This document shows, piece after piece, positions 8,622-15,599 of a stretch of 46,909 nucleotides of DNA. Where the stretch lies: contig JBEKIF010000035.1 of assembly GCA_050011895.1 (NCBI GenBank), positions 1 to 46,909 of the forward strand, read 5' to 3'. A program made the position numbers and the translations under genes. Below the pieces are notes generated by a model. It searched no databases. It worked only from the letters and a program-made list of their open reading frames with translations, and had not been told where the DNA came from. The number at the start of each line of letters is the position of its first letter. Positions within the stretch are counted from its first letter, which is position 1. The stretch comes from DATBGO01 sp050011895 (GTDB taxonomy: Bacteria; Actinomycetota; Actinomycetes; Streptosporangiales; Streptosporangiaceae).

Positions 8622-8792
8622 GTCAGCGGGGCGGTTCTGTGTCAGCGGGGCGGTTCTGTGTCAGCGGGGCGGTTCCGCGTCAGCCGGGCGGTTCTGTGTC
8701 AGCCGGGCGGCTCCGCGTCAGCCGGGCGGTTCTGTGTCAGCCGGGCGGCTCCGCGTCAGCCGGGCGGTTCTGTGTCAGCCGGGCGGCTCCGC
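8622..8792. repeat. 19-bp tandem array, 9 copies, alternating variants
   Basis: Nine contiguous 19-bp units of the form GTCAGCCGGGCGG-TTCTGT or GTCAGCCGGGCGG-CTCCGC. From the fourth copy the two variants alternate, giving a 38-bp higher-order unit. The first three copies carry GTCAGCGGGG. The array ends at GTCAGG, about 130 bp upstream of the FHA gene. Confidence 0.93.
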
Positions 8793-8924
8793 GTCAGGTG
8801 AGTGTTTCCAGATTTCTGGGAAGACCGCGAGATTCATTGACCGGTGCGTACTCGGCACCGCATGCTCGTCAAGCATGCCAGCGCTGGCAATGAGGCCGGC
8901 GTGCGGACAAAGGGCAGATAAAGG

Positions 8925-9923
8925 ATGGTGTCGCGATTGTATGACCGCAGCGATGTGAGGCAGCGCCCGCCCCGTTCTCCGCAGCAGCAGCGGAACCGGA
9001 AGCGATGGGCCGTCGTGGCTGGCGTCGCCGCCTTGTGGGCGTTCCTCGCGTATAGTACCGATTCTGTAGTCGCGGGCACCGTCATGCTGTTGTTGCTCGC
9101 GGTGGCTGTCATCTTGCTCATGGTGGCGCTGCGATGCCTCGGCATCAATCGTGATCACCCCTGGGTGCAGCGACTGGCCGCGCGGCCGTGGCGGGACGTC
9201 GCCGACCCGGCCGTTCCGCCCGGCGGGTACCGGCCCGAGCCAGGCATGCCCGAGCCGGTCAGGTCCGAGCCGGTCAGGCCGGCGGGTGCGCAGCCAGCTG
9301 GCAGCTTCTACGTCCAGGCTCCCGGAGGGCACGCCTACGGTGATCCGGACCGTTTTGGGCCGCCCTATTCTGCCCAGGTGGCCGATGATCCGGCCCGCGT
9401 TGGCCCGGTCTACGCTGCCCCGGCGGCGCACGATCCGGCCCGCGTTGATCCGGTCTACGCTGCCCCGGCGGCGCACGATCCGGCCCGCGTCGGCCCGGTC
9501 TATGCTGCCCCGGCGGGGCACGATCCGGCCCGCGTTGATCCGGCTGCCGCCCAGACTGTCGTTTCGGAATTTGCCACGGTCGTGGCGCTGAAACCGGTTC
9601 CGCCGCTACGGCTGGTGACCAATGGCAATGTGACGGAGACGCGCGTCTCGGGAGCCCGCGCGGGACGGAGCAGGGAGGCGGAATTGCGGCTGCCCGAAGA
9701 GCCCACGGTGTCCAGGGCGCATGCCGAGTTCACCTTCGCCGACGGCCGGTGGCACGTCACCAACCTGGGACTCAACGGCGTGACGCTGAACGGAACTCCG
9801 GTGACCGGCGAGCACGCGATCAGCAACGGCGATTCAATCGGGTGGGGAACGCAGCCCGGCGCGCTGGCCTCCAGGGTCGAGATTGGCTGGGACATCGCCC
9901 GGCAGGCAGGCGGGCAACGCTGA
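8925..9923 (+). CDS. Membrane-anchored FHA-domain protein
   Basis: 332 aa. A short basic N-terminus is followed by two predicted membrane helices (about 28-43 and 48-70), then a Pro/Ala-rich linker containing a 15-residue repeat (DPARV-G/D-PVYAAPAAH) in about 3.5 copies at residues 150-205. A C-terminal FHA domain spans about 225-325. The FHA hallmarks are visible: AGRS (Gly-Arg), SRAHAEF (Ser-x-x-His), and NLGLNGVTLNG (the N-G-x-x-x-N-G turn). FHA domains bind phosphothreonine peptides, so a signalling or scaffold role at the membrane under a Ser/Thr kinase is likely; no kinase gene is in the window. The start is uncertain, because ATG 8925 lies immediately after AAAGG and GTG 8928 is equally plausible. 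Confidence 0.88.
   Translation: MVSRLYDRSDVRQRPPRSPQQQRNRKRWAVVAGVAALWAFLAYSTDSVVAGTVMLLLLAVAVILLMVALRCLGINRDHPWVQRLAARPWRDVADPAVPPGGYRPEPGMPEPVRSEPVRPAGAQPAGSFYVQAPGGHAYGDPDRFGPPYSAQVADDPARVGPVYAAPAAHDPARVDPVYAAPAAHDPARVGPVYAAPAGHDPARVDPAAAQTVVSEFATVVALKPVPPLRLVTNGNVTETRVSGARAGRSREAELRLPEEPTVSRAHAEFTFADGRWHVTNLGLNGVTLNGTPVTGEHAISNGDSIGWGTQPGALASRVEIGWDIARQAGGQR
9385..9540 (+). repeat. 45-bp in-frame tandem repeat in the FHA linker
   Basis: About 3.5 copies of a 45-bp unit encoding DPARV(G/D)PVYAAPAAH. Successive copies alternate Gly and Asp, as the noncoding array upstream of the gene alternates between two variants. Confidence 0.8.
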
Positions 9924-10035
9924 CGCCTGGCCGAGCTCGGCGCCGAGGAATCCGACGGATGTTATCGTCGCAGGCATCGCGGGACTGAAGACTGTGTCGA
10001 CGACGGGCGGGTTCGGGGGCAGTGGGTGAGCGGCG

Positions 10036-10881
10036 ATGGCCCAGCTCGTGATCTGGTCCGCCGCTCACCACGAGTGGCTGACCTGCGCGCCCGATGAGAT
10101 CACCTGGCTGGACCGGGAACTGCTGAGCGCCGGCCAAGACACCACGCTGCACCGGTCCCCGCGCTGTCCCGGCCTTCGATACGTGCATTACCGGTGGGAG
10201 CTGTTCAGCCGCGACACCACGCACCGGGTTTATGTGGCGCCCTTTGCAACCGAACTCGTCGCGCAGTACCAGGGCGTGCGGACGGCGGCCAGGCACGTGC
10301 TGCCGATGGCCCCAGACCGGTATGAGACCGTGCCGGTGCGGCTCGAGGCCGGGGCGTGGCTGGTCAGCGTCGGGAATTGGGTACTGCCGCTGTGCGTCGA
10401 CGTCCCTTCAGCGAGTCGCGGTCAGCCGACTGTGCCGCTGAGCGCCGGCCAGCCTCGCACCCAGGAGGGATCCCGGCACAGCGGCAGTTCGGCGCGAGGA
10501 ACGGCCAGCCCGCCGCTGCCCGACGCCGTGTCCAAGGTCCGGGCCTTCTTCGACCGCAATGGCACCGCGTGCCTGGCGATCGCCTACCTCTACCAGGAGT
10601 ACATTCTCGGCGCGGTCGCTCCGCACGCCGTGCCGATGACAGATGTCGCCATCGCCTTGGACCTGAGCGGCGAAGGCGCAGTCTCGGATTACAAGAAGGA
10701 GCTTCAGCGGCGCATCTGGAGCGAGCAGCGGCATCAGCGTGAGCTTCCCGAGTTCCTCCTGGCCAACTCGCTGATCAGCCAGGCGGACCTCGACCAGGCC
10801 AAGGAACTGGCTGTCCTCAATGAGCGCAGCGGCAAAACCGAGACGGCGCGGAAGCGGCTGCGCTACCGCCCGAAGAAATGA
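10036..10881 (+). CDS. Hypothetical protein downstream of the FHA gene
   Basis: 281 aa, not recognised with certainty. Residues 1-125 form a Trp- and Tyr-rich, beta-looking domain (IWSAAHHEWLTC, LRYVHYRWELFSRDT). A disordered Ser/Gly/Pro linker covers about 130-165. A helical C-terminal domain follows (about 168-240, KVRAFFDRNGTACLAIAYLYQEYILGAV...DVAIALDLSGEGAVSDYKKELQRRIW) and resembles a winged-helix or HTH fold. There is no signal peptide or membrane segment. It follows the FHA protein by 112 bp on the same strand, so the two may work together, but that is inference. It converges with the next gene with a gap of 4 bp. Confidence 0.65.
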   Translation: MAQLVIWSAAHHEWLTCAPDEITWLDRELLSAGQDTTLHRSPRCPGLRYVHYRWELFSRDTTHRVYVAPFATELVAQYQGVRTAARHVLPMAPDRYETVPVRLEAGAWLVSVGNWVLPLCVDVPSASRGQPTVPLSAGQPRTQEGSRHSGSSARGTASPPLPDAVSKVRAFFDRNGTACLAIAYLYQEYILGAVAPHAVPMTDVAIALDLSGEGAVSDYKKELQRRIWSEQRHQRELPEFLLANSLISQADLDQAKELAVLNERSGKTETARKRLRYRPKK

Positions 10882-10885
10882 CGGG

Positions 10886-11779
10886 TCAGGCAGCCACCCG
10901 GAGCACCGACACCGAGGCGCTCCTGCACAGCCCGCTCAGCACCGCGAGTGAGGTCAGCCCGACCCGCAGCGCATCTCCGGGTGCCACAACCTTGGCGGAA
11001 ATCAGATCCTCCAGAGGATCACCAGGGCCCGCATCGGCCAAGCGCTCCAGCACCTTCTCGTCGCCCGGCATTTCGCAGCGGTAGTGATGGGAGTACGCCC
11101 GCACCAGTGCGTTGGCGACTACCTGGCCGTCCATGTCGGGCAGTGCATCACTCAGGAGCGGCGTCAGCACGTCGAGTACCTCCTGCAGCGGGTCATCCCC
11201 GATCACGGCGCACATCGCATCGATAAGCGCGCAGGTGCCGAGCAAGAACACCGGTCCGTCCAGCTCAGGGAAGTCCGGCTCGTCTGCCATTCCCCCGGCA
11301 CCGGTCCCGAAGCCTGCGAGGTTTGCGGCCTGGCCCGATGCAATCTCGGCCTCGGCTACCGGGGCTAGCACGCCCAGAAGCCTCCCGACCGCCGGGTCGT
11401 CCACTGGTATCCCGTCAAGTAGGACCGCGCGGACCAGGGCTGCGGTAGCAACGTTCCAGTGCGCCGGATCTGCCGCAATCACGCGAGCGGCGGGAATGCC
11501 CCCTGCCAGGCACGGCGCCTGGCTGGCCTCGTTTATCAGCATGCCAGAGAAGAACCGGTCACCCAGCGAGCCCTCGGACCATTCCGGCACCTCGGCAGGG
11601 ACGGGGTCGTTGCCGCCGCACCACGCCCGGCGGGCGGCCGCGCGGTGTTCGTCGCGCATCCGCATGTTCTCGCTCATCGCCCGCAAATTTGCGGCTGCCT
11701 GCCGCATCCATTGCTGCGTCGCGATGTCGCTCCCGAGAGGGTTCCCGCTCCGCCGCTTCAGCTTCTTGCGGTTGCTCAT
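10886..11779 (-). CDS. Hypothetical protein, largely helical
   Basis: 297 aa with a very basic N-terminus (MSNRKKLKRRSG) and then mostly Ala/Leu-rich helical sequence. No membrane segment, signal peptide or known catalytic motif is visible. Local features include a Cys/Gly-containing segment (AWCGGNDPVPAEVPEWSEGS) and Asp/Glu-rich turns around residues 175-190. It is convergent with the gene ending at 10881. I do not recognise the family. The coding potential is supported by the uninterrupted frame and by low-quality alternative frames. Confidence 0.6.
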   Translation of the reverse strand: MSNRKKLKRRSGNPLGSDIATQQWMRQAAANLRAMSENMRMRDEHRAAARRAWCGGNDPVPAEVPEWSEGSLGDRFFSGMLINEASQAPCLAGGIPAARVIAADPAHWNVATAALVRAVLLDGIPVDDPAVGRLLGVLAPVAEAEIASGQAANLAGFGTGAGGMADEPDFPELDGPVFLLGTCALIDAMCAVIGDDPLQEVLDVLTPLLSDALPDMDGQVVANALVRAYSHHYRCEMPGDEKVLERLADAGPGDPLEDLISAKVVAPGDALRVGLTSLAVLSGLCRSASVSVLRVAA

Positions 11780-11865
11780 CCGCCCAACGACCTTCCGCTA
11801 CTCGACCAGTGCCGACGCTACACATCCGCGGCGCAAAAGTGGCGGAACGGCACGCCATCGCCGGT

Positions 11866-11910
11866 CGCAGAGCGCGGTGGCCGCAGAGCGCGGTGGCCGT
11901 AGAGCGCCGG
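11866..11910. repeat. 16-bp tandem repeat (2.8 copies)
   Basis: CGCAGAGCGCGGTGGC at 11866-11881 and 11882-11897, plus a partial degenerate copy. It lies between the hypothetical gene (start 11779) and the stop of the ABC permease gene (11936). Confidence 0.75.
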
Positions 11911-11935
11911 TATCCCGGACGCCGGACAGGCCGGC

Positions 11936-12697
11936 TCAGGCGACCGCTTTGCGGAATACCCGGGTTGCCCAGCCGAGCGTCACCGCGCACAACGGTGTGA
12001 GCACGGCGAAGGCTTGCCACACCGCAGGGCCCGCGAAGGTGCCTGCGGCCAGCACGCGGGACGCCACGACCAGATAGTAGAGCGGGTTGAAGTGCGCGAT
12101 AACGCGCATCCACGCCGGCCCGAGCGATATCGGCAGCAGCACGCCGGCGAGTAGCAGCACCGGCAGGTTGATGCCGTTGGTGATGGCCGCGAAGCTGCTG
12201 ATGTCCTTGGTGACCAGAGCGGTCGCGATCGAGAACGCGGCCATGACGATCATCAGCATCCCGAGCAGCACGCCAAGCACGACAAGGCCGAGCACGTGCA
12301 AGTGGAATCCGAATCCGACGCCGACGGCGACCACGACCGCATCGAACACGAACATCATCACCATGGTGGCGAGGATCGGGCCGGTCAGGATCGCAAAGCG
12401 GCTGGCCGGGGTGACCCGGAACCGCTCGATGACACCGGCCCGCAGCTCGAAGATCGTATTGAAGCCCGGCCCGATCCCACTCGAGAAAGCCAGCAGCGAC
12501 AGGATCCCCGGCAGGAAGAGATCGAGGACATTGCCTCCGGGAATGCCGTGTATTCCCGGCAGCGCCTTCAGCAATGGCGCGAACAGCGCTAGGTAGAGGA
12601 TCGGGGTCGAGAAGCCCACTACCAGCCACACCGGATTGCGCAACAGCTGGGTCATGTAGCGGCCGAACAGCAAGCCGGTGTCGTGTGCGGTCTTCAT
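11936..12697 (-). CDS. ABC-2 type transporter permease (DrrB-like)
   Basis: 253-aa integral membrane protein with about six predicted helices and the ABC2_membrane architecture of daunorubicin-resistance exporters. An N-terminal amphipathic segment (FGRYMTQLLRNPVWLVVGFSTPILYLALF) is followed by a loop with ERFRVTPASRFAIL, and later by the LLLAGVLLPISLGPAWMRVIAHFNPLYYLV block typical of this family before the last helix. Its start overlaps the stop of the ATPase gene by 4 bp (ATGA), showing translational coupling. Together they should form a drug or lipid efflux pump at the cytoplasmic membrane. The exported compound cannot be deduced. Confidence 0.92.
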   Translation of the reverse strand: MKTAHDTGLLFGRYMTQLLRNPVWLVVGFSTPILYLALFAPLLKALPGIHGIPGGNVLDLFLPGILSLLAFSSGIGPGFNTIFELRAGVIERFRVTPASRFAILTGPILATMVMMFVFDAVVVAVGVGFGFHLHVLGLVVLGVLLGMLMIVMAAFSIATALVTKDISSFAAITNGINLPVLLLAGVLLPISLGPAWMRVIAHFNPLYYLVVASRVLAAGTFAGPAVWQAFAVLTPLCAVTLGWATRVFRKAVA

Positions 12698-13713
12698 GCT
12701 GCCGTCTCCTTCGCCTTGCCACGGGCGGCGTCATCGCCGTTACTGTCGCCGTTGCCCGCGTCACGCAGCGACCGGCCGGTCTGCCGCAGGAAGACGTCAT
12801 CGAGGGTCGGCTCGGACAGGCTCACGGACCGGATCTCGATCCGCTCAGCGTCGAGCAGCCGCAGCAGGTGCGGGAGCGCGGCCCCGCCGTCCTCGACGTA
12901 GAGGCGCAGCTGGCCGCCGTCAGTGGTCAGCTGCCGCACGTAGGGCTCCTGCCGCAATGCCGCCGCCCCGCGGCCGGCGGCGTCAGCGCCATCGCGCAGG
13001 CTGAGTACCACCGCGTCGCCCGCCACCTGCTTCTTGAGATCGCGCGGGGCGCCTTCGGCGACGATCAGGCCGTAATCGATGATCATCAGCCGGTCGCAGA
13101 GGGCATCGGCCTCCTCCAGATAGTGCGTTGTCAGGAAGACTGTGGTGCCCTGATCGCGGAGGGTCTGGACGTGGTCCCAGAGATTGGCGCGGTTCTGCGG
13201 GTCGAGCCCGCTGCTCGGCTCGTCGAGGAACAGCACCTCGGGCTCGTGCACGATGCCGAGCGCGACGTCGAGGCGCCTGCGCTGGCCGCCCGAGTAGGTG
13301 GACACGCGCCGGCTGGCGAACTCCGAGAGATCAAGCAGCTCAGCGACCTCGTCGGCACGCCGCCGCACCTCGGCCAGCGGCCGGCCGTACAGGCGTCCCT
13401 GCAGAATGAGGTTCTCCCGGCCGGTGGCGAGCTCGTCGGCGCCGCCGAGCTGGCTGACGTACCCGATCCTGGAGCGGACCGCGCCAGGCTCGCGTGCGAC
13501 GTCGAGCCCGGCCACGGTAGCGGTGCCCGCGTCAATCGGGAGCAGCGTCGTCAGCATCCGCAGCGTGGTGGTCTTGCCTGCGCCGTTCGGGCCTAGGAAC
13601 CCGAAGATCTCACCGCGCCCGACGTCGATGCTGACGCCGCGTACCGCCTCGACCCGCCCGCCCTTGGCGCGGAAGCTCTTGCGCAGGTCCCGGGTGGTGA
13701 TGACGTTATCCAT
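12694..13713 (-). CDS. ABC transporter ATP-binding protein (DrrA-like)
   Basis: 339-aa nucleotide-binding subunit. It shows Walker A GPNGAGKTT (about 41-49), Q-loop YVSQLGG, signature YSGGQRRRLDV, Walker B VLFLDEPSSGLDP, and an H-loop in FLTTHYLEEAD. The C-terminal extension of about 90 residues is the usual DrrA accessory domain. It is the middle gene of a padR-drrA-drrB-like operon: 15 bp separate it from the PadR stop and it overlaps the permease start by 4 bp. Function as the energy source of the exporter is secure; the substrate is unknown. Confidence 0.94.
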   Translation of the reverse strand: MDNVITTRDLRKSFRAKGGRVEAVRGVSIDVGRGEIFGFLGPNGAGKTTTLRMLTTLLPIDAGTATVAGLDVAREPGAVRSRIGYVSQLGGADELATGRENLILQGRLYGRPLAEVRRRADEVAELLDLSEFASRRVSTYSGGQRRRLDVALGIVHEPEVLFLDEPSSGLDPQNRANLWDHVQTLRDQGTTVFLTTHYLEEADALCDRLMIIDYGLIVAEGAPRDLKKQVAGDAVVLSLRDGADAAGRGAAALRQEPYVRQLTTDGGQLRLYVEDGGAALPHLLRLLDAERIEIRSVSLSEPTLDDVFLRQTGRSLRDAGNGDSNGDDAARGKAKETAA

Positions 13714-13728
13714 TAACGCTTCTCCCGC

Positions 13729-14397
13729 TCACTCATGCGATTCGGTTGATCCTTCGCAGGGCTGGCCCGCGCTCGGCGGCGGCGGCAGCCAGGCCGGCTC
13801 GTCGCCGCGAGCGTGCACATCGCGCCACCACTCGACTCCGTCGAGCGCACCAGAGGAGATTTCGCGGGCGAGCTTGCGCACATAGCTGAGCTCGGCCTCC
13901 CGCTGCAGGTTGCGGAACTCCGCTTCGATCCAGAACAGCCGGGGCACGCCCTGCTTGCCGACCACCTCGCGGGTCGCATAGGCCTGCGCCAGGTCCACCT
14001 CCAGGCGCGCGGCCCGCTCCTGAAGCAGTTGCACCGCGTCATCGGGGGGGAGCGCAGGCAGGAACGACAGCGCCGCCTCGAACGAGGGGTATTCGTTCAC
14101 TGGCGTGGAGACGAGTTCGGTGAGCCAGTCGTACAGCTCGACCTGCCCGGTGTCGGTGAGCGTGTAAACGGTGCGTTCAGGCAGGCGGCCAGCCCTGGCG
14201 GTCTTCTGCGGGGCAATGAGGCCGCGCCGGTCAAGGGAGTCGACGACCGCGTACAGCGAACCGTAGTTGAGCCGGACGCTCTCGTGCTTGTTCCGCTGCC
14301 GCAGCGTCGTCGCGACCTCGTACGGGTGCATCGGGCGCTCAAGAAGGCAGATGAGCACGGCCAGCGCCAGCGGGTTGGCTCGGTTCCGACCAGGCAT
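13729..14397 (-). CDS. PadR family transcriptional regulator
   Basis: 222 aa. The N-terminal PadR winged helix (about 10-85) contains LAVLICLLERPMHPYEVATTL, NYGSLYAVVDSLDRRGLI and a wing ending ERTVYTLTDTG. The C-terminal helical dimerisation part is Vir_C-like, with an acidic, Pro-rich tail. It is the first gene of the operon with the DrrAB-like exporter. PadR proteins are usually ligand-released repressors of adjacent efflux genes. A strong palindrome at 14431-14450, 34 bp upstream of its ATG, is the probable operator and would also control the divergent LLM gene. Confidence 0.92.
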   Translation of the reverse strand: MPGRNRANPLALAVLICLLERPMHPYEVATTLRQRNKHESVRLNYGSLYAVVDSLDRRGLIAPQKTARAGRLPERTVYTLTDTGQVELYDWLTELVSTPVNEYPSFEAALSFLPALPPDDAVQLLQERAARLEVDLAQAYATREVVGKQGVPRLFWIEAEFRNLQREAELSYVRKLAREISSGALDGVEWWRDVHARGDEPAWLPPPPSAGQPCEGSTESHE

Positions 14398-14430
14398 ACT
14401 GCCCCCTCCGCAGCCATCTCGTCTGCATCA

Positions 14431-14450
14431 AGTACTCGATATAGAGTACT
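14431..14450. promoter_or_regulatory. Probable PadR operator
   Basis: Perfect 7-bp inverted arms AGTACTC and GAGTACT with a 6-bp centre (GATATA). The site lies between the divergent padR-ABC operon and the LLM oxidoreductase gene and is AT-rich against a GC-rich background. This is where an autoregulating PadR protein would bind. Confidence 0.75.
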
Positions 14451-14530
14451 TTGGATAGGGCCCGAAGGCAACCCGGCAGTGATGGGATCCGGGGTGCACG
14501 CGAGGATCGTCGGCGTGATCGGATAGACGG

Positions 14531-15415
14531 GTGAAGGTCAGGATCGGCATTTCGCTGGGCGGCGCTGGCGGCTCGGCCGAGTTCGGCCGCGCGGTCGATC
14601 GCCTCGAAACGATCGGCGTGGACTCCCTGTGGCTGCCGGAGATGGTGTTCGGCCCCCTGGTCGAGCCGTTTATCGGCATGACCTATGCCCTCGCGCGGAC
14701 CAGCCGGCTGAGGGTCGGGACCGGAGTCGCGGTGCTGCCCGGACGGCACCCGGTCCTGGTAGCCAAGCAGCTGGCCTCGCTCGCCGGGCTCGCGCCGGGC
14801 CGGGTGCTGCCGGTCTTCGGCCTGAAGCCGGCCCGCCCGGCCGAGCTTGAGCTGTTCCCGGTGCCCGCCGGACGGCGCGGCGCGGTCTTCGACGAGTCGC
14901 TTGAACTGCTGCGGTTGCTGCTCAGCGAGGAGACGGTCTCGTTCTCAGGCACGTTCTTCGCGGTGCAGGAGGCCAGCGTCGGCCCGCTGCCGGCCAAGCC
15001 GCTCGACATCTGGCTAGGCGGCAGCGCGCCGGGCGCGCTCCGCCGGGTGGGCAGGCTCGGCGACGGCTGGCTGGCGAGCTTCGTAACCCCGGGCGAGGCC
15101 AGCATCGGGCGGCAGGCCATCCAGGCCGCGGCCGCCGAGGCAGGCCGCGAAGTCGATCCGGAGCACTTCGGGATCAGCCTGGCTGTCGGGCCTGACGGCA
15201 TCCCGGCTGAGCTGGTCCAGGCGGTCCGCCAGCGTCGCCCGGGCGTGGACCCGTCCAGTCTCGCGGCGGCCAGCTGGCCCGCGGCCCGCGCGATGGTCGG
15301 GGAATACGTCGCGGCCGGCCTGAGCAAGTTCGTGATCCGCCCGGCCGGGATGCCAGCCGCTCTCGGCCGGTTCATTGATGACTTCGCCGCCGAGCTGATG
15401 CCGCTGCAGACCTAG
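14531..15415 (+). CDS. LLM-class flavin/F420-dependent oxidoreductase
   Basis: 294-aa luciferase-like (TIM barrel) oxidoreductase starting at GTG. Family features include the N-terminal strand RIGISLGG, WLPEMVFGPLVEP, the TSRLRVGTGVAVLPGRHPVLVAKQLASLAGLAPGR block, and PLDIWLGGSAPGALRRVGRLGDGWLASFVTP. It resembles the actinobacterial F420-type group I recall as TIGR03854. Cofactor (FMN or F420) and substrate are not determined by the sequence. It is divergent from the padR-drrAB operon and shares its palindromic operator, so it may modify a compound that the exporter handles (inference). A strong hairpin follows the stop. Confidence 0.85.
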   Translation: MKVRIGISLGGAGGSAEFGRAVDRLETIGVDSLWLPEMVFGPLVEPFIGMTYALARTSRLRVGTGVAVLPGRHPVLVAKQLASLAGLAPGRVLPVFGLKPARPAELELFPVPAGRRGAVFDESLELLRLLLSEETVSFSGTFFAVQEASVGPLPAKPLDIWLGGSAPGALRRVGRLGDGWLASFVTPGEASIGRQAIQAAAAEAGREVDPEHFGISLAVGPDGIPAELVQAVRQRRPGVDPSSLAAASWPAARAMVGEYVAAGLSKFVIRPAGMPAALGRFIDDFAAELMPLQT

Positions 15416-15421
15416 CCTGAG

Positions 15422-15449
15422 CCGGTCCGCCGGCCAAGGGCCGGACCGG
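15422..15449 (+). terminator. GC-rich hairpin after the LLM gene
   Basis: Imperfect stem of about 11 bp (CCGGTCCG..GGCC with GGCCGGACCGG) and a 3-nt loop, beginning 6 bp after the stop codon. There is no clear U-tract, as is common in actinomycetes. Confidence 0.6.
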
Positions 15450-15599
15450 TTCCGGCACAGCCCGCCGCGCACCGCAAGGTATCCGAAGCCTCGTATCCTC
15501 TTCTCGGCGGGCGTGTCATGCGCAGCGCGGAGCCGCTGCCGGAGCGGGCGCCCAGGAGTCCGCTTGATCGACACCGGAGGGCAGCCAGGATGCGATCTG

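Noticed and set aside
11559..12800. A 413-codon minus-strand frame overlapping the ABC permease and a hypothetical gene
   Set aside because: It is a different frame of the same strand as two better-supported genes, with Arg-rich composition and no domain.
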